In this document: positions 1 through 11,449 of the stretch, piece after piece
Position numbering within the stretch: position 1 is the first letter of the stretch
How the letters are laid out: each line of letters begins with the position of its first letter
NCBI GenBank assembly: GCA_945898215.1
Contig: CAMDHY010000008.1
Span: forward strand, 17,501 to 78,138
Source: Pseudoxanthobacter soli DSM 19599
Lineage (GTDB): Bacteria; Pseudomonadota; Alphaproteobacteria; Rhizobiales; Segnochrobactraceae
DNA length: 60,638 nucleotides
Direction: 5' to 3'
Notes under the pieces: generated by a model
Seen by the model: only the letters and a program-made list of their open reading frames with translations
The model's database searches: none
Told to the model about the DNA's origin: nothing
Translations under genes and position numbers: made by a program

Positions 1-5
1 TCCTT
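1..5 (+). rRNA. rrs: 16S rRNA, extreme 3' tail (partial)
   Basis: The first five bases, TCCTT, match the end of the anti-Shine-Dalgarno tail of bacterial 16S rRNA (CCTCCTT). An Ile/Ala tRNA spacer and a 23S gene follow in standard rRNA-operon order, so the window most likely opens exactly at the 16S 3' end. Five bases alone prove nothing; the call rests on context. Confidence 0.45.
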
Positions 6-116
6 AGCTCCGATTGGCGGACTTCGCCGTCTTCGTTTCTCTTTCTTCTCGGACGCGTGGACCGCGCTCGGACCGTAGCGCTCCTGCTTCCCTGGCATCA
101 GTCGGGGGAGCTGCGC

Positions 117-193
<77 letters not shown>

Positions 194-223
194 CTTCCGC
201 CGCCACAAGGCGGTGGTCTTGTC

Positions 224-299
224 GGGGCCATAGCTCAGCTGGGAGAGCGCCTGCTTTGCAAGCAGGAGGTCGTCGGTTCGATCCCGTCTGGCTCCACCA
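224..299 (+). tRNA. tRNA-Ala (anticodon TGC)
   Basis: A 76-nt cloverleaf with acceptor GGGGCCA pairing to TGGCTCC, discriminator A and encoded CCA. Anticodon loop TTTGCAA gives anticodon TGC. It lies 30 bases after tRNA-Ile in the 16S-23S spacer, the classic Ile-Ala pair. The remaining roughly 210 bases before 23S contain no gene and presumably carry processing stems. Confidence 0.97.
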
Positions 300-509
300 C
301 GATCGCGTGGCGGTAGCAGCGTCCGAAAACAGAGCTTCGTGATACTTCGGTATCGCGTGTTCATTGACATCGTGAAGAAAAGGTTTGCCCGGATACGCGG
401 AAGCGTAGGCCGAGAAAAGCCGAGGAACCTCAAGTCCTCGTCGGGCAAGTCTTGAAACGCTGGTCTTTCCTCATTGCGGTGCCACTTCGGTGGACATCGA
501 TAATGAGAG

Positions 510-3236
<2,727 letters not shown>

Positions 3237-3323
3237 CTCTCATTAATCCATGTCCACCGAGCGTGGGCATCGCATGAGAATAGACGACCAGCGTTTCAAA
3301 CTTGACGACAATGCTCTTTGCCG

Positions 3324-3440
3324 GCCTGGTGGCTATGGCGAGGGGGCTGGACCCGATCCCATTCCGAACTCGGCCGTCAAAACCCTCAGCGCCGATGGTA
3401 CTTCGTCTCAAGACGCGGGAGAGTAGGTCGCTGCCAGGCC
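3324..3440 (+). rRNA. rrf: 5S ribosomal RNA
   Basis: About 117 nt, closed by GCCTGG pairing with CCAGGC, with the conserved internal segments ACCCGATCCCATTCCGAACTC and GAGAGTAGGTCGCTGCCAGGC. It follows 23S by about 90 bases. TGCTCTTTG at 3312-3320, just upstream, resembles the rrn antitermination boxA (TGCTCTTTA), though whether it acts here is inference. Confidence 0.95.
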
Positions 3441-3541
3441 TGCCAAGCGCATTGTCATCGAGATCACCTTTTCTTCGCGAACTCGCCCCGGCTCATGCCG
3501 GACGCGAGACCTTCGGCCCCGCCGGCCGAAACCGACACCGG

Positions 3542-3618
<77 letters not shown>

Positions 3619-3622
3619 GATC

Positions 3623-3668
3623 AAGGCCCGCCGCTGCGAGGTTATCCTCGTCGCGGCGGGCCTTTTTT
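3623..3668 (+). terminator. Rho-independent terminator of the rRNA operon
   Basis: AAGGCCCGCCGC (3623-3634) is perfectly complementary to GCGGCGGGCCTT (3653-3664). The stem extends inward through GCGAGG/CCTCG to a short loop and is followed by a run of six T. It sits five bases after tRNA-fMet and closes the operon. The next 200 bases hold no gene that can be supported. Confidence 0.93.
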
Positions 3669-3868
3669 CGTTTCGGGCCGGCCGGGTGCCGTTTCGGCGA
3701 GCCCGACCGGTCGCGACGCCACCCTGCGACCATGCGTCGATTGTCAAAGCGACGGCAGCGCAGCCTCGTCGATGCGCCGCCGGGGCTCGCGCCGGCACTG
3801 CGTCCACCGCCGCGCCTCATCTCCGCGGTCCTGCCGGGCACCCGTACTCGGCGGGCCTACAGCGGACC

Positions 3869-4765
3869 TCAACCTTCCTCCGGAAAACGTCGCTCGAACG
3901 CCCAGACATCGGGGAAGCCGATGAGCTCGTTGAACGCGTCGAACGGATAGAGCGGCGTGCCGGCGCCGACGGCGCCTCGGGTGCGGATCTCTGCGTAGAC
4001 GCTGCGCAGGGCGTGGGCGGCGGCGAGAAAGCCGGTCACCGGAAAGATCGCCACGGAGAAACCGAGGTCCGCCAGCTCCGCGGTGCCCAGCATCGGCGTG
4101 CGTCCGCCATCCACCAGGTTGACGACCGTCGGCTTCTCGATGCGACGCCCGATCTCGGCGAGCTCGGCGAGACTTTCCGGCGCTTCGACGAAAATCAGGT
4201 CGGCGCCCGCCGCGCCATAGGCGTTGCCGCGCGCGATCGCCTCGTCCAGCCCGTGGGCGGAGCGGGCATCGGTGCGGGCGACGATGAGGAAATCGCGGCT
4301 CGAGCGCGAATCGGAGGCCACCGCGATCTTGCGCACCATCTCGCCCATGGGGATGACCCGCCGATTCGGCGTGTGGCCGCACTTCTTCGGAAATTCCTGA
4401 TCCTCGATCTGGATCGCCGCCACGCCGCCGCGCTCGTAGCCGCGGACGGTATGGCGGACGTTCAACAGCCCGCCATAGCCGGTATCGGCGTCGGCGATCA
4501 CCGGCGTCGTCGTCATTTCGACGATGCGTCCGACCCGCTCGACCATCTGGGAATAGGTCGCGAGGCCCGCATCCGGCAGGCCGAGCGACGAGGCGACGGT
4601 GCCATAGCCGGTGACGTAGAGCGCCTCGAAGCCCATGCGGTCGGCGATCAGGGCCGAGATCAGGTCATAGACACCCGGTGCGGCGACGAATGCGCCGCTC
4701 TCGATGACGTTCCGCAGCCTCGCGCCGGCCACGGGGGCCCGATCGTCGCTGGCGTCGTTCTTCAT
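3869..4765 (-). CDS. Isocitrate lyase/PEP mutase superfamily protein (oxaloacetate decarboxylase or methylisocitrate lyase-like)
   Basis: 298 aa, a cytoplasmic TIM-barrel lyase of the isocitrate lyase/PEP mutase superfamily, which make or break C-C or C-P bonds in 2-oxo acids using Mg2+. The metal-site motif DADTGYG is at about residue 92 and the catalytic-loop motif KKCGH at about residue 126. The substrate loop and a conserved VARTDAR strand are also present. Length fits the 290-300 aa single-domain members rather than true glyoxylate-cycle isocitrate lyases (above 420 aa). The gene lies downstream of a same-strand GntR/FCD regulator gene, which commonly controls such catabolic enzymes. The exact substrate cannot be read from sequence; oxaloacetate, methylisocitrate or carboxyphosphonoenolpyruvate are all possible. 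Confidence 0.88.
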   Translation of the reverse strand: MKNDASDDRAPVAGARLRNVIESGAFVAAPGVYDLISALIADRMGFEALYVTGYGTVASSLGLPDAGLATYSQMVERVGRIVEMTTTPVIADADTGYGGLLNVRHTVRGYERGGVAAIQIEDQEFPKKCGHTPNRRVIPMGEMVRKIAVASDSRSSRDFLIVARTDARSAHGLDEAIARGNAYGAAGADLIFVEAPESLAELAEIGRRIEKPTVVNLVDGGRTPMLGTAELADLGFSVAIFPVTGFLAAAHALRSVYAEIRTRGAVGAGTPLYPFDAFNELIGFPDVWAFERRFPEEG

Positions 4766-4954
4766 GCCGTCCTCCGTCCGGCGACCGGCGGCCCGGCTGC
4801 GAAAACACCCCCAGCCGCCCCGCGCCTTCGCCGCGCGACGATAGACGCCGCGCCGCCGTCGCCGAAAGGGCCATCAGCATCGGGCATTCCCCGTCGGGCT
4901 GTGGCTGCGGCGAGGCCTCGTCGCTCGCAACCCCCCGCGTTCGCCGCGCTGCTA

Positions 4955-5644
4955 TCAGGCCGATCGGCGATGGACCGCGTGCAGGAAATCCGTAACGTCC
5001 TCGCCCAGAAGCGCCACGTGCGATCGCATCAGGGCGCTGGCGCGGGTCGCCTCGCCGGAGACGATCGCGGCCAGGATCTCGGCGTGTTCCGGGATCGAGG
5101 ACACCATGCGGCCGGGGCGATAGGTGACGTGGTGGCGGTAGGGCGCGGTCTTCAGCGTCACGGCGCGCAGTTGCGCCTGCAGCACCTTGTTGCGGCTCGC
5201 CTGGGCGATCTCGTGGTGGAAGGCGTTGTTGGCGAGGAAGAACGCGGGCACGGCCCCACTCGCCGCCGTCTCGGCGCACCGCTGGTGCAGGGCGGCGAGG
5301 CGGGCGTGGTCGTCGGCGCGGCTCCGGCGTGCCGCCAGTCCCGCCGCCAGCGCCTCGAGCTCGGCGACAACCGAGAAGGCATCGAGCAGGTCCGCGGGCT
5401 CGAGTTCGGCCACCATCGCGCCGCTGCGACCGCGCACGCTGACGAGACCGCTCGCCACCAATCGTTGCAACGCCTCGCGGATGGGAGTGCGGGAGACGCC
5501 GAACTCCTCGGCGAGTTGGCGCTCGTCCAGGCGATCACCCGGGCGCCGCTCGCCGCGCAGGATCGAGTCCTCCAGCGCCTCGACGATCTCGGAGGACCGC
5601 GAGACGAAAGGCTGGCGCAGCGCGGTGTCGTCGGCGATGGACAA
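4955..5644 (-). CDS. GntR-family transcriptional regulator (FadR/FCD subfamily)
   Basis: DNA-binding regulator with an N-terminal winged helix (DERQLAEEFGVSRTPIREAL, the GntR signature) and a C-terminal all-helical FCD ligand domain. The FCD metal-site pattern is visible: an N-N-x-F-H-H-E-I segment around the middle and a later PEHAEILAAI segment. The start chosen is a TTG at 5644 preceded by GGGAG at good spacing, giving 229 aa, the usual size. An ATG at 5716 would add 24 Arg/Gly/Ser-rich residues without clear homology. It lies 189 bp upstream of the ICL/PEPM-family gene on the same strand and probably regulates it in response to an organic acid; that link is inference. Confidence 0.87.
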   Translation of the reverse strand: MSIADDTALRQPFVSRSSEIVEALEDSILRGERRPGDRLDERQLAEEFGVSRTPIREALQRLVASGLVSVRGRSGAMVAELEPADLLDAFSVVAELEALAAGLAARRSRADDHARLAALHQRCAETAASGAVPAFFLANNAFHHEIAQASRNKVLQAQLRAVTLKTAPYRHHVTYRPGRMVSSIPEHAEILAAIVSGEATRASALMRSHVALLGEDVTDFLHAVHRRSA

Positions 5645-6195
5645 ACGGCACTCCCGAGAACGGCCACGGCTCGGGCGCGATCCGTCGCTCCGGCCGCCGG
5701 CCGCCGCGGGCGGCACGCTACCGTGCCCGGTCCGCCGCTGCCTGGGCCACCTTCGTGTTTAGGCGAGCGGCGGTGCGTTGACAACGAAGCGGATGAGGCG
5801 CGCCCGGCATGCCGCGGCGACCGCGACGGGCAATGGTGTCGCAGACGATGCCGGCAAGCATCGCCATGCGCCGTGCCGGCGGGCGGGGACGGACGCCCGG
5901 GTGAGGGAGACACGACAGCTTGAACGGGCCGGCGGTGGCCCGGCCTGTGCCCCTGCGGTAGTCTGTCGCCGCTCCAGATGTACGTGGGCCCGCGGATGCG
6001 GGCAGTTCATCCGGCCTGGTGCGACGAGTGACGCCGGTCGACGGCGCGTCGTCGCGCGTCCGGATCGTCACTTTTCCGTCCATCCGGTTGGCGACCCCGC
6101 GCTCTCGCTCCGGCGCTCCCCGGTGTCGACGGCCGCGGTGCGCCCTTCCCCCCTGTGCGCCGCGGCCGGTTCTTCCCATATCGGAGGTTGTTGCC
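5645..6195. other. Intergenic region, nothing recognised
   Basis: About 550 bases between two divergently read genes. It should contain the GntR-gene promoter (reading left) and the promoter of the secreted-protein gene (reading right). Open frames run through it on both strands, but their translations are Arg/Pro/Ala-rich with no recognisable domain and look like GC-driven open frames. No RNA gene or convincing operator was seen. Confidence 0.5.
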
Positions 6196-6666
6196 ATGAA
6201 GAGATTTGCCATCCCGATCGACGGCCCGCGGCGTTTTGCGTCCGCGGCGGCCGCGCTGGCGGCCGGCGTGCTGCTGCTCGTCGCGACACCCGCGGGCCCC
6301 GCCGCGGCGCAGACCGCCACCTCGGACACGAAGGAACTGCATCGCCGGACAATGATGTTCGCCGGGCAGTTCACCGAAGAGCCCATCGAGGTCGCCGACG
6401 TCTACACCGTTCCCGCCAACCGCTACTTCCGCATCACCGACCTCATCCTGACGAGCTACACGAACGCCTTCTGCGACATCACCATCGGGAGGACCTACGA
6501 GATCCGGCTGCAGCCGAACTCGACGCTGCCGCTCAGTTTCCAGAGCGGGCCGACCTTCGGCCCCGGGGAGGTCGTGCAGATCGTCAGCACCTGGCGCCTG
6601 CCCGGCCACGGCGACAGTTGCCGGCCGATCTACACGGTCATGGGCTACACGTTTACCGTGCAGTAG
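6196..6666 (+). CDS. Small exported protein of unknown function
   Basis: 156 aa. Starts at ATG 6196 with GGAGG eight bases upstream. A Sec signal peptide is clear: a basic start, a hydrophobic stretch of Ala/Leu/Val to about residue 35, and a likely cleavage after AAA near residue 40. The mature part of about 117 aa is predicted beta-rich, with two cysteines (in AFCDIT and GDSC) that could form a disulfide in the periplasm. No family is recognised. It stands alone, about 140 bases before an alpha/beta hydrolase gene read in the same direction. Confidence 0.75.
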   Translation: MKRFAIPIDGPRRFASAAAALAAGVLLLVATPAGPAAAQTATSDTKELHRRTMMFAGQFTEEPIEVADVYTVPANRYFRITDLILTSYTNAFCDITIGRTYEIRLQPNSTLPLSFQSGPTFGPGEVVQIVSTWRLPGHGDSCRPIYTVMGYTFTVQ

Positions 6667-6806
6667 CGACAGGGCGTCGCCACGGCGTAGCGTCGCGGTC
6701 CGCAAATATACATGGCTGACTTAAAGTCGACGCCGCGGCGCTCTTGCACGCGCCGCGGCGGCAGCTATGCTCGCGCTCCAAAAGCAGATGCGGGAGGAGA
6801 CGAGCC

Positions 6807-7748
6807 ATGCCCGAAGTGCAGCACCCGACGGATTTCCAGCGTGTTCCCACCGGGGTCGTGGTCGGCACGGAAGCCGTCCCGGACTCGGCCATTCCCGCGA
6901 CGATGATGCTCGTCGAGGCGGTCGACGGCGCCTATATCCCGCTCGCGCTGCGCCTGCCGCAAGGCAAGGGGCCGTTCCCGATCGTGCTGTTCGGCTCGGG
7001 CAACGGCGGCGGCGGCTTCGAGCTCCTGCGATTCTTCAACAACCAGCGCAGCTGGACCCAGGAGCGCTTCCTCGAGGCCGGCTACGCCGTCGCCTGGCTG
7101 CGCTACCGCGCCGAGGTCGACTATGCCTACGACCGCATCGGCAAGCTCGTCATCGACGGTCGCCAGACCCGCCAGCTGCTCAACCGCGGCCCGATGGAAT
7201 ACGAGGACGCCATCGCCATCGCCGAATACCTGAAGACGCTGCCGGAGATCGACGGCGACCGCATCGGCTGGATGGGCTCGAGCCACGCCGGCGAGATGGT
7301 CTTCAAGATCTCGTCCGAATACAACGGTTTCCGGGCGATGATCGCGAGCGAGCCGGCGTCCCACGAGTTCCTGCGGCTTCGTCCCGACGAGACCGCCCAG
7401 ATCAACCCGGAGACGGGGCTCCTCAACGTCGAGAAGATGCTGATGCGCGAGCCCGAGAAGGTGCGGGCGCGCATCACCGAGGACGTGGCGCGGGCCCGCG
7501 TCGCCCCCATCCAGACGCCGATCCTCGTGCAGGGCCGCGACACCGACGAGCTGCAGGGCGTCTTCCGCGTCAGCTACGATCTGCTGCACGAGATGGGCAA
7601 GGACGCCGAGTGGGCGACCTACGACCACCACCTGCACGGCTTCGTCTTCCCCGCCCGGGACGAGAACGGCGACTACATCCCGAACGAACTGGCGCAGCAG
7701 TCCGTCCGCGATTCGCTCGCCTTCTTCGCCAAGCACTTCGGCCGCTGA
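6807..7748 (+). CDS. Alpha/beta hydrolase, S9/dienelactone-hydrolase-like
   Basis: 313 aa, start ATG 6807 after GGGAGGAG. A cytoplasmic hydrolase by appearance (no signal peptide). The oxyanion-loop region FGSGNGGGG is near residue 70. The nucleophile elbow reads GWMGSSHAGEM, so the motif is G-x-S-x-A rather than the classical G-x-S-x-G. A later acid loop QGRDTDELQ and a terminal histidine in HLHGF complete a plausible Ser-Asp-His triad. The overall pattern, a YEDAIAIAEYLKTLPEIDGDR helix just before the elbow, is typical of dipeptidyl-peptidase/dienelactone-type hydrolases. The substrate is unknown. No operon partner is evident; the next gene is convergent. Confidence 0.85.
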   Translation: MPEVQHPTDFQRVPTGVVVGTEAVPDSAIPATMMLVEAVDGAYIPLALRLPQGKGPFPIVLFGSGNGGGGFELLRFFNNQRSWTQERFLEAGYAVAWLRYRAEVDYAYDRIGKLVIDGRQTRQLLNRGPMEYEDAIAIAEYLKTLPEIDGDRIGWMGSSHAGEMVFKISSEYNGFRAMIASEPASHEFLRLRPDETAQINPETGLLNVEKMLMREPEKVRARITEDVARARVAPIQTPILVQGRDTDELQGVFRVSYDLLHEMGKDAEWATYDHHLHGFVFPARDENGDYIPNELAQQSVRDSLAFFAKHFGR

Positions 7749-7830
7749 GACGTCCGGACGGGACACGGGGGCCGTCGGTGCGCCGGCGGCCCTCCTGCCT
7801 CCCGGTGGGGGCGGCGCGGGCCGCTGCCGC

Positions 7831-8220
7831 TCAGGGGCGCTGCTTGTAGTCGAAGTCGCCGTCGCTCAGCAGCCAGAACTCCGCCACCTTGCCGTCCTCG
7901 AGGCGGTAGAAGTAGGTCACCTCGGTGCGGAAGCGCTCGCCGGTCTTGATCATCGTGCAGGTGAAGTAGAAGGCGATGGCGAACGCGTCCTCACCGGCAA
8001 CGAGGTTGCGGATCTCGTAGACCGACTCGCCGAAGTTCAGGACATCCCACTGCAGGCGCAGCGAGACATCTTCCAGCGTCAGCGTCTGCTGGCGGTGATG
8101 GCCCACCATGGCGGCATGGTAGAAGCGCGGCAGCGCGGTGTGGTCGAAGGTCTCCCAGACTTCCCGCATCAGGCGGCGGGCGAAGTCGCGGGTCTCGGAC
8201 GCGGACAGGACGGCGGGCAT
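7831..8220 (-). CDS. SnoaL/NTF2-like protein
   Basis: 129 aa from ATG 8220, which has GAGG five bases upstream; an ATG at 8250 without a good ribosome site would add ten residues. The sequence has the SnoaL/NTF2 pattern: an N-terminal helix, then a helix with the Y-H-x-x-x-V-G-H-H segment typical of polyketide-cyclase-like members, and a curved sheet ending FWLLSDGDFDY. Members are small cone-shaped enzymes or binding proteins. The substrate cannot be inferred, and no biosynthetic neighbours are present. Confidence 0.75.
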   Translation of the reverse strand: MPAVLSASETRDFARRLMREVWETFDHTALPRFYHAAMVGHHRQQTLTLEDVSLRLQWDVLNFGESVYEIRNLVAGEDAFAIAFYFTCTMIKTGERFRTEVTYFYRLEDGKVAEFWLLSDGDFDYKQRP

Positions 8221-8489
8221 CGGCACCTCGAAGCTGGAGCGCAGACACATCCGTCAGGAGTGCCCGTGGCGTGAAACCTAGCAGGCGTGACCATGGCGGG
8301 GAAATCGGTGCGATTTCTCTCGCCCGAACAGGCCCCCCGGCTGGATCGACGATTTCGACGACAGACAATTCGAGACCTGAGCGAAATTTATTCCCCGCCC
8401 GACGGAACCTCCCGTCTCCGAGTGCATTGCTTGTTGCGCGGCATCGCCGCGATCCGGATGGGTGCGTCCGGCGGCATGGGGGAGCTCGA

Positions 8490-8882
8490 ATGCCCGACGG
8501 TCAGGTCGGCGTCATACTCTATGTGGAAGACGACGCCGTCGTCCGGCTTTCGCTCGCCACGGCCCTCGAGGACGCGGGTTTCGTCGTCCGCGAGGTCGGT
8601 GACGGCAAGGAGGCGCTGGCGGCGCTGGAGGCGGGCGGCGAGGCGGTGCGTGGTCTCGTCACCGACGTCAACCTCGGCGCCGATCCGGACGGGTGGGCGG
8701 TCGCGCGCAAGGCTCGCGAGCGCGAAGCCACGCTGCCGGTCGTCTATGTCAGCGGCGAGAGCCAGGAGGCCTGGGCCGCGAACGGCGTGCCGAACAGCGT
8801 CCTGATCGCCAAGCCATTCGTGCCGACGCAGGTCGTCGTGGCGCTGTCGATGCTGCTCAACACGGCGAGCGGGACGTCTTAG
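8490..8882 (+). CDS. Single-domain response regulator (receiver only)
   Basis: 130 aa from ATG 8490 with a GGGGGAG ribosome site upstream. One complete CheY-like receiver: acidic pocket VEDDAV near residue 14, phosphoacceptor Asp in LVTDVNLG near residue 57, switch Ser in VYVSGES, and conserved Lys in IAKPF. There is no output domain, so it probably works as a phosphorelay intermediate or by protein-protein contact. The partner kinase is not obvious; the nearest kinase lies 2.6 kb away and has its own regulator. Confidence 0.88.
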   Translation: MPDGQVGVILYVEDDAVVRLSLATALEDAGFVVREVGDGKEALAALEAGGEAVRGLVTDVNLGADPDGWAVARKAREREATLPVVYVSGESQEAWAANGVPNSVLIAKPFVPTQVVVALSMLLNTASGTS

Positions 8883-9189
8883 CACCGGCCGACCCGGCGC
8901 CCCGGTCCGATCGCCACTCCTGCCGCAGCGACGAGACCGGGGAGCGGCGCCGTCGCGCAATCGGACAAGCCCGCTCCCGGCGTGGGGTGTCCCCGAGCCG
9001 TATGCGCGACCGTCAACGGGCCTCGCCCCCGGCCGTCCGCCACCGCCTCCGACCAAAGTCCCGACGCGTCCGACCGGTGGCGGGGAAGGACCCTCATTGG
9101 TCTCGGCCGGATCGAGACCCGCGCCGGCGACCTCTACCGTCCGCTCGTCCACCAGGAGCCGGTGGACGCCAGCTCTGTGGAGGTTTCCC
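8883..9189. other. Intergenic region upstream of the Asp/Asn-repeat gene
   Basis: About 307 bases. It contains the putative response-regulator site at 9048-9066, described separately, and presumably the promoter of the following exported repeat protein. No small ORF or RNA gene can be supported here. Confidence 0.5.
9048..9074. promoter_or_regulatory. Putative operator, site 1 of 3
   Basis: TCCGACCAAAGTCCCGA, followed 21 bases from its start by a second TCCGAC half-site (9069-9074). It closely resembles the perfect inverted repeat TCGGAC-CAAA-GTCCGA at 12912-12927 upstream of the kinase gene, and a third copy at 10006-10021. It lies about 125 bases before the ATG of the Asp/Asn-repeat gene. 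Function as a binding site is inferred from the repetition and position. Confidence 0.5.
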
Positions 9190-9921
<732 letters not shown>

Positions 9922-10005
9922 TCGGTGATGATCCGGCGGCTGGCGGGCGCGGGGCCCGCCAGCCGCGCGGACAGACCGGCAGGCGTCGCCACACTCTGCA
10001 CTTCA

Positions 10006-10023
10006 TCGGACCAAGGGCCGACG
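10006..10023. promoter_or_regulatory. Putative operator, site 2 of 3
   Basis: TCGGACCAAGGGCCGACG: half-site TCGGAC, spacer CAAG, half-site GGCCGA with one mismatch to a perfect inverted repeat, then CG as in the other two sites. It lies about 35 bases before the ATG of the second repeat-protein gene. It is assigned by similarity to site 3 at 12912; binding is inferred. Confidence 0.5.
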
Positions 10024-10056
10024 ACGGTGGTCGCGCGCCCGCGTAACGTGGTGCCC

Positions 10057-10683
10057 ATGAAGCACAACCCGCAGAGCCTTCCGACACCGCCGCCGGCGTC
10101 GCCACGTCGTCCGACGTGGCGACGGGCGAAGGCGTCCCCGGCGGCGGCCCTCGCTCTCCACCTCGTGTTTCTGTGCGGGGGCACGCTGGCGGCAACCGTC
10201 GCCTGGGACCTCGCCCTCGACCCATCGATCGCCCACGCCCGCGACGGTGAAGGGGAGGGTGGCGACGGCGGCGACGACGGTGGTGGCGACGACGGTGGCA
10301 ACAGCGGCCGCGGCGGCGACGATGGCGGCAACAGCGGCCGTGGCGGCGACGACGGCGGCAACAGTGGCCGCGGCGGCGACGACGGGCCGGACGACGATTC
10401 CGGTGGACGCGGGCGCGGCCGCGGCACCGACGACGACCGCGTCGAGAAGGGCAAGAGCCGGACGGTCGTCGATCGTTTCCTCGACACCCTGAAGGGTCGC
10501 GGCCGCGTCGTCTGGACCTCGACGCGCGGCGACACCATCGAGGTGCGCTATGCCGACGGCTGGGCGGAGCGGGTCGGCAAGGACGGCTACGCGCTCTTTG
10601 ACCCGCGCCGCAACATCGTCGTCAGGCGGCCGGCGAAGCCGACCGATTTCCAGCGGCTGCGGGCGGCGGCGGCGGGCCGCTAG
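10057..10683 (+). CDS. Exported Gly/Asp-repeat protein with conserved C-terminal domain
   Basis: 208 aa from ATG 10057; upstream in-frame codons to 9925 look non-coding and would place the operator inside the gene. A Pro/Arg-rich start leads to a hydrophobic segment (about residues 26-50, ending in a likely AHA cleavage site). Then come three 10-residue units of type DGGNSGRGGD, and then a folded-looking C-terminal domain of about 75 aa beginning VVDRFLDTLKGRGR. That domain has short beta strands (GDTIEVRYADGWAERV, then a YALFDP turn and VVRRPA), resembling a small conserved tail seen in other rhizobial hypothetical proteins. No enzymatic motif is visible. Together with the upstream Asp/Asn protein it looks like an exported pair controlled by the adjacent kinase/regulator; that is inference. 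Confidence 0.78.
   Translation: MKHNPQSLPTPPPASPRRPTWRRAKASPAAALALHLVFLCGGTLAATVAWDLALDPSIAHARDGEGEGGDGGDDGGGDDGGNSGRGGDDGGNSGRGGDDGGNSGRGGDDGPDDDSGGRGRGRGTDDDRVEKGKSRTVVDRFLDTLKGRGRVVWTSTRGDTIEVRYADGWAERVGKDGYALFDPRRNIVVRRPAKPTDFQRLRAAAAGR
10291..10380 (+). repeat. Three tandem 30-bp coding repeats
   Basis: Copies at 10291-10320, 10321-10350 and 10351-10380 differ only at synonymous positions (GAC/GAT, GGT/GGC, AGC/AGT, CGC/CGT). Each encodes the same ten residues, DGGNSGRGGD. Silent divergence with an unchanged peptide suggests selection on the peptide rather than very recent duplication. Confidence 0.93.
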
Positions 10684-10759
10684 CGGTCGACCGGCCAGGC
10701 CAAAGGGTCCCGCGAGAGGCGGTCGCGGGGTCGGCCTCGCTGCGGCCCTCCGTGCCGGC

Positions 10760-11449
10760 TCACCCCTGCTTCGGCATCCACGCCTCCCGCGCCATCATCG
10801 CCGCCTCGACGCGGTTGCGCGCCTGCAGCTTCTGCAGGATGTTCGTCATGTAGTGCTTCACCGTCTTTTCCTGCAGCGCGAGCTTGCGGCCGACCTCCTT
10901 GTTGCTGAGGCCCTGGGCGACGAGGCGCAGGATCTGTTCCTCGCGCGCCGTCAGACCGCCGAGGGGAGACGCCGCCGCGGCCGGGGCGCTGCCCTTGGCG
11001 TTGAGGCTGACGAGGAGGCGCGCCGCGAGGCCGGGTGAGACGTAGGAGTCGCCCGCAGCGATGCCCGCCACGATCGCGACGAGATCGTCGGCGCCGACGC
11101 CCTTCAGCAGGTAGCCCTTCGCCCCGGCCTGCAGCGCCGCCATGATGTCGTCGTCGGTCTCCGAGACGGTGAGCATGGCGACCGCCACCCCCGGCGCGGC
11201 CGCGGCGATCTGACGGGCCGCCTCGACGCCGTTGCCGGGCATCGAGATGTCGAGGAGGATGACCATCGACGCGAGCGTGCGGGCGAGTTCCACCGCCTCG
11301 GCGGCGCTCGACCCCTCCGCCAGCACGGCAAAGCGGCCGTCGTCGGCGAGCGTGCGCACGACGCCGCTGCGATAGAGCGGGTGGTCGTCGACCACCACGA
11401 CGGTGATCGGCCCGGGCGTGCGCTGGTCGGAGGTTTCCGGATCAACCAT
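10760..11449 (-). CDS. LuxR/NarL-family response regulator
   Basis: 229 aa. An N-terminal receiver (about residues 14-130) has acidic pocket VVDDHP, phosphoacceptor Asp67 in LLDISMPG, switch Thr in MLTVSE and Lys in YLLKG. A C-terminal LuxR helix-turn-helix (about 162-225) contains LTAREEQILRLVAQGLSNKEV and a KTVKHYMTNILQKL recognition helix. The ATG overlaps the kinase stop by eight bases, so the pair is translationally coupled, and the kinase next to it is the obvious phosphodonor. Regulators of this class bind short inverted repeats. The motif found upstream of the kinase operon and of both repeat genes is the natural candidate target. Confidence 0.94.
   Translation of the reverse strand: MVDPETSDQRTPGPITVVVVDDHPLYRSGVVRTLADDGRFAVLAEGSSAAEAVELARTLASMVILLDISMPGNGVEAARQIAAAAPGVAVAMLTVSETDDDIMAALQAGAKGYLLKGVGADDLVAIVAGIAAGDSYVSPGLAARLLVSLNAKGSAPAAAASPLGGLTAREEQILRLVAQGLSNKEVGRKLALQEKTVKHYMTNILQKLQARNRVEAAMMAREAWMPKQG

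Noticed and set aside
3686-5923. A 745-codon plus-strand frame opposite the ICL/PEPM-like and GntR genes
   Set aside because: The translation is Arg/Ala/Gly-rich without domains. The minus-strand genes have clear motifs and ribosome sites; this is a GC-driven shadow.
10291-10380. Tandem 30-bp repeats as a CRISPR array
   Set aside because: There are no spacers; the units abut, are in frame and differ only at silent positions, so they are coding repeats.
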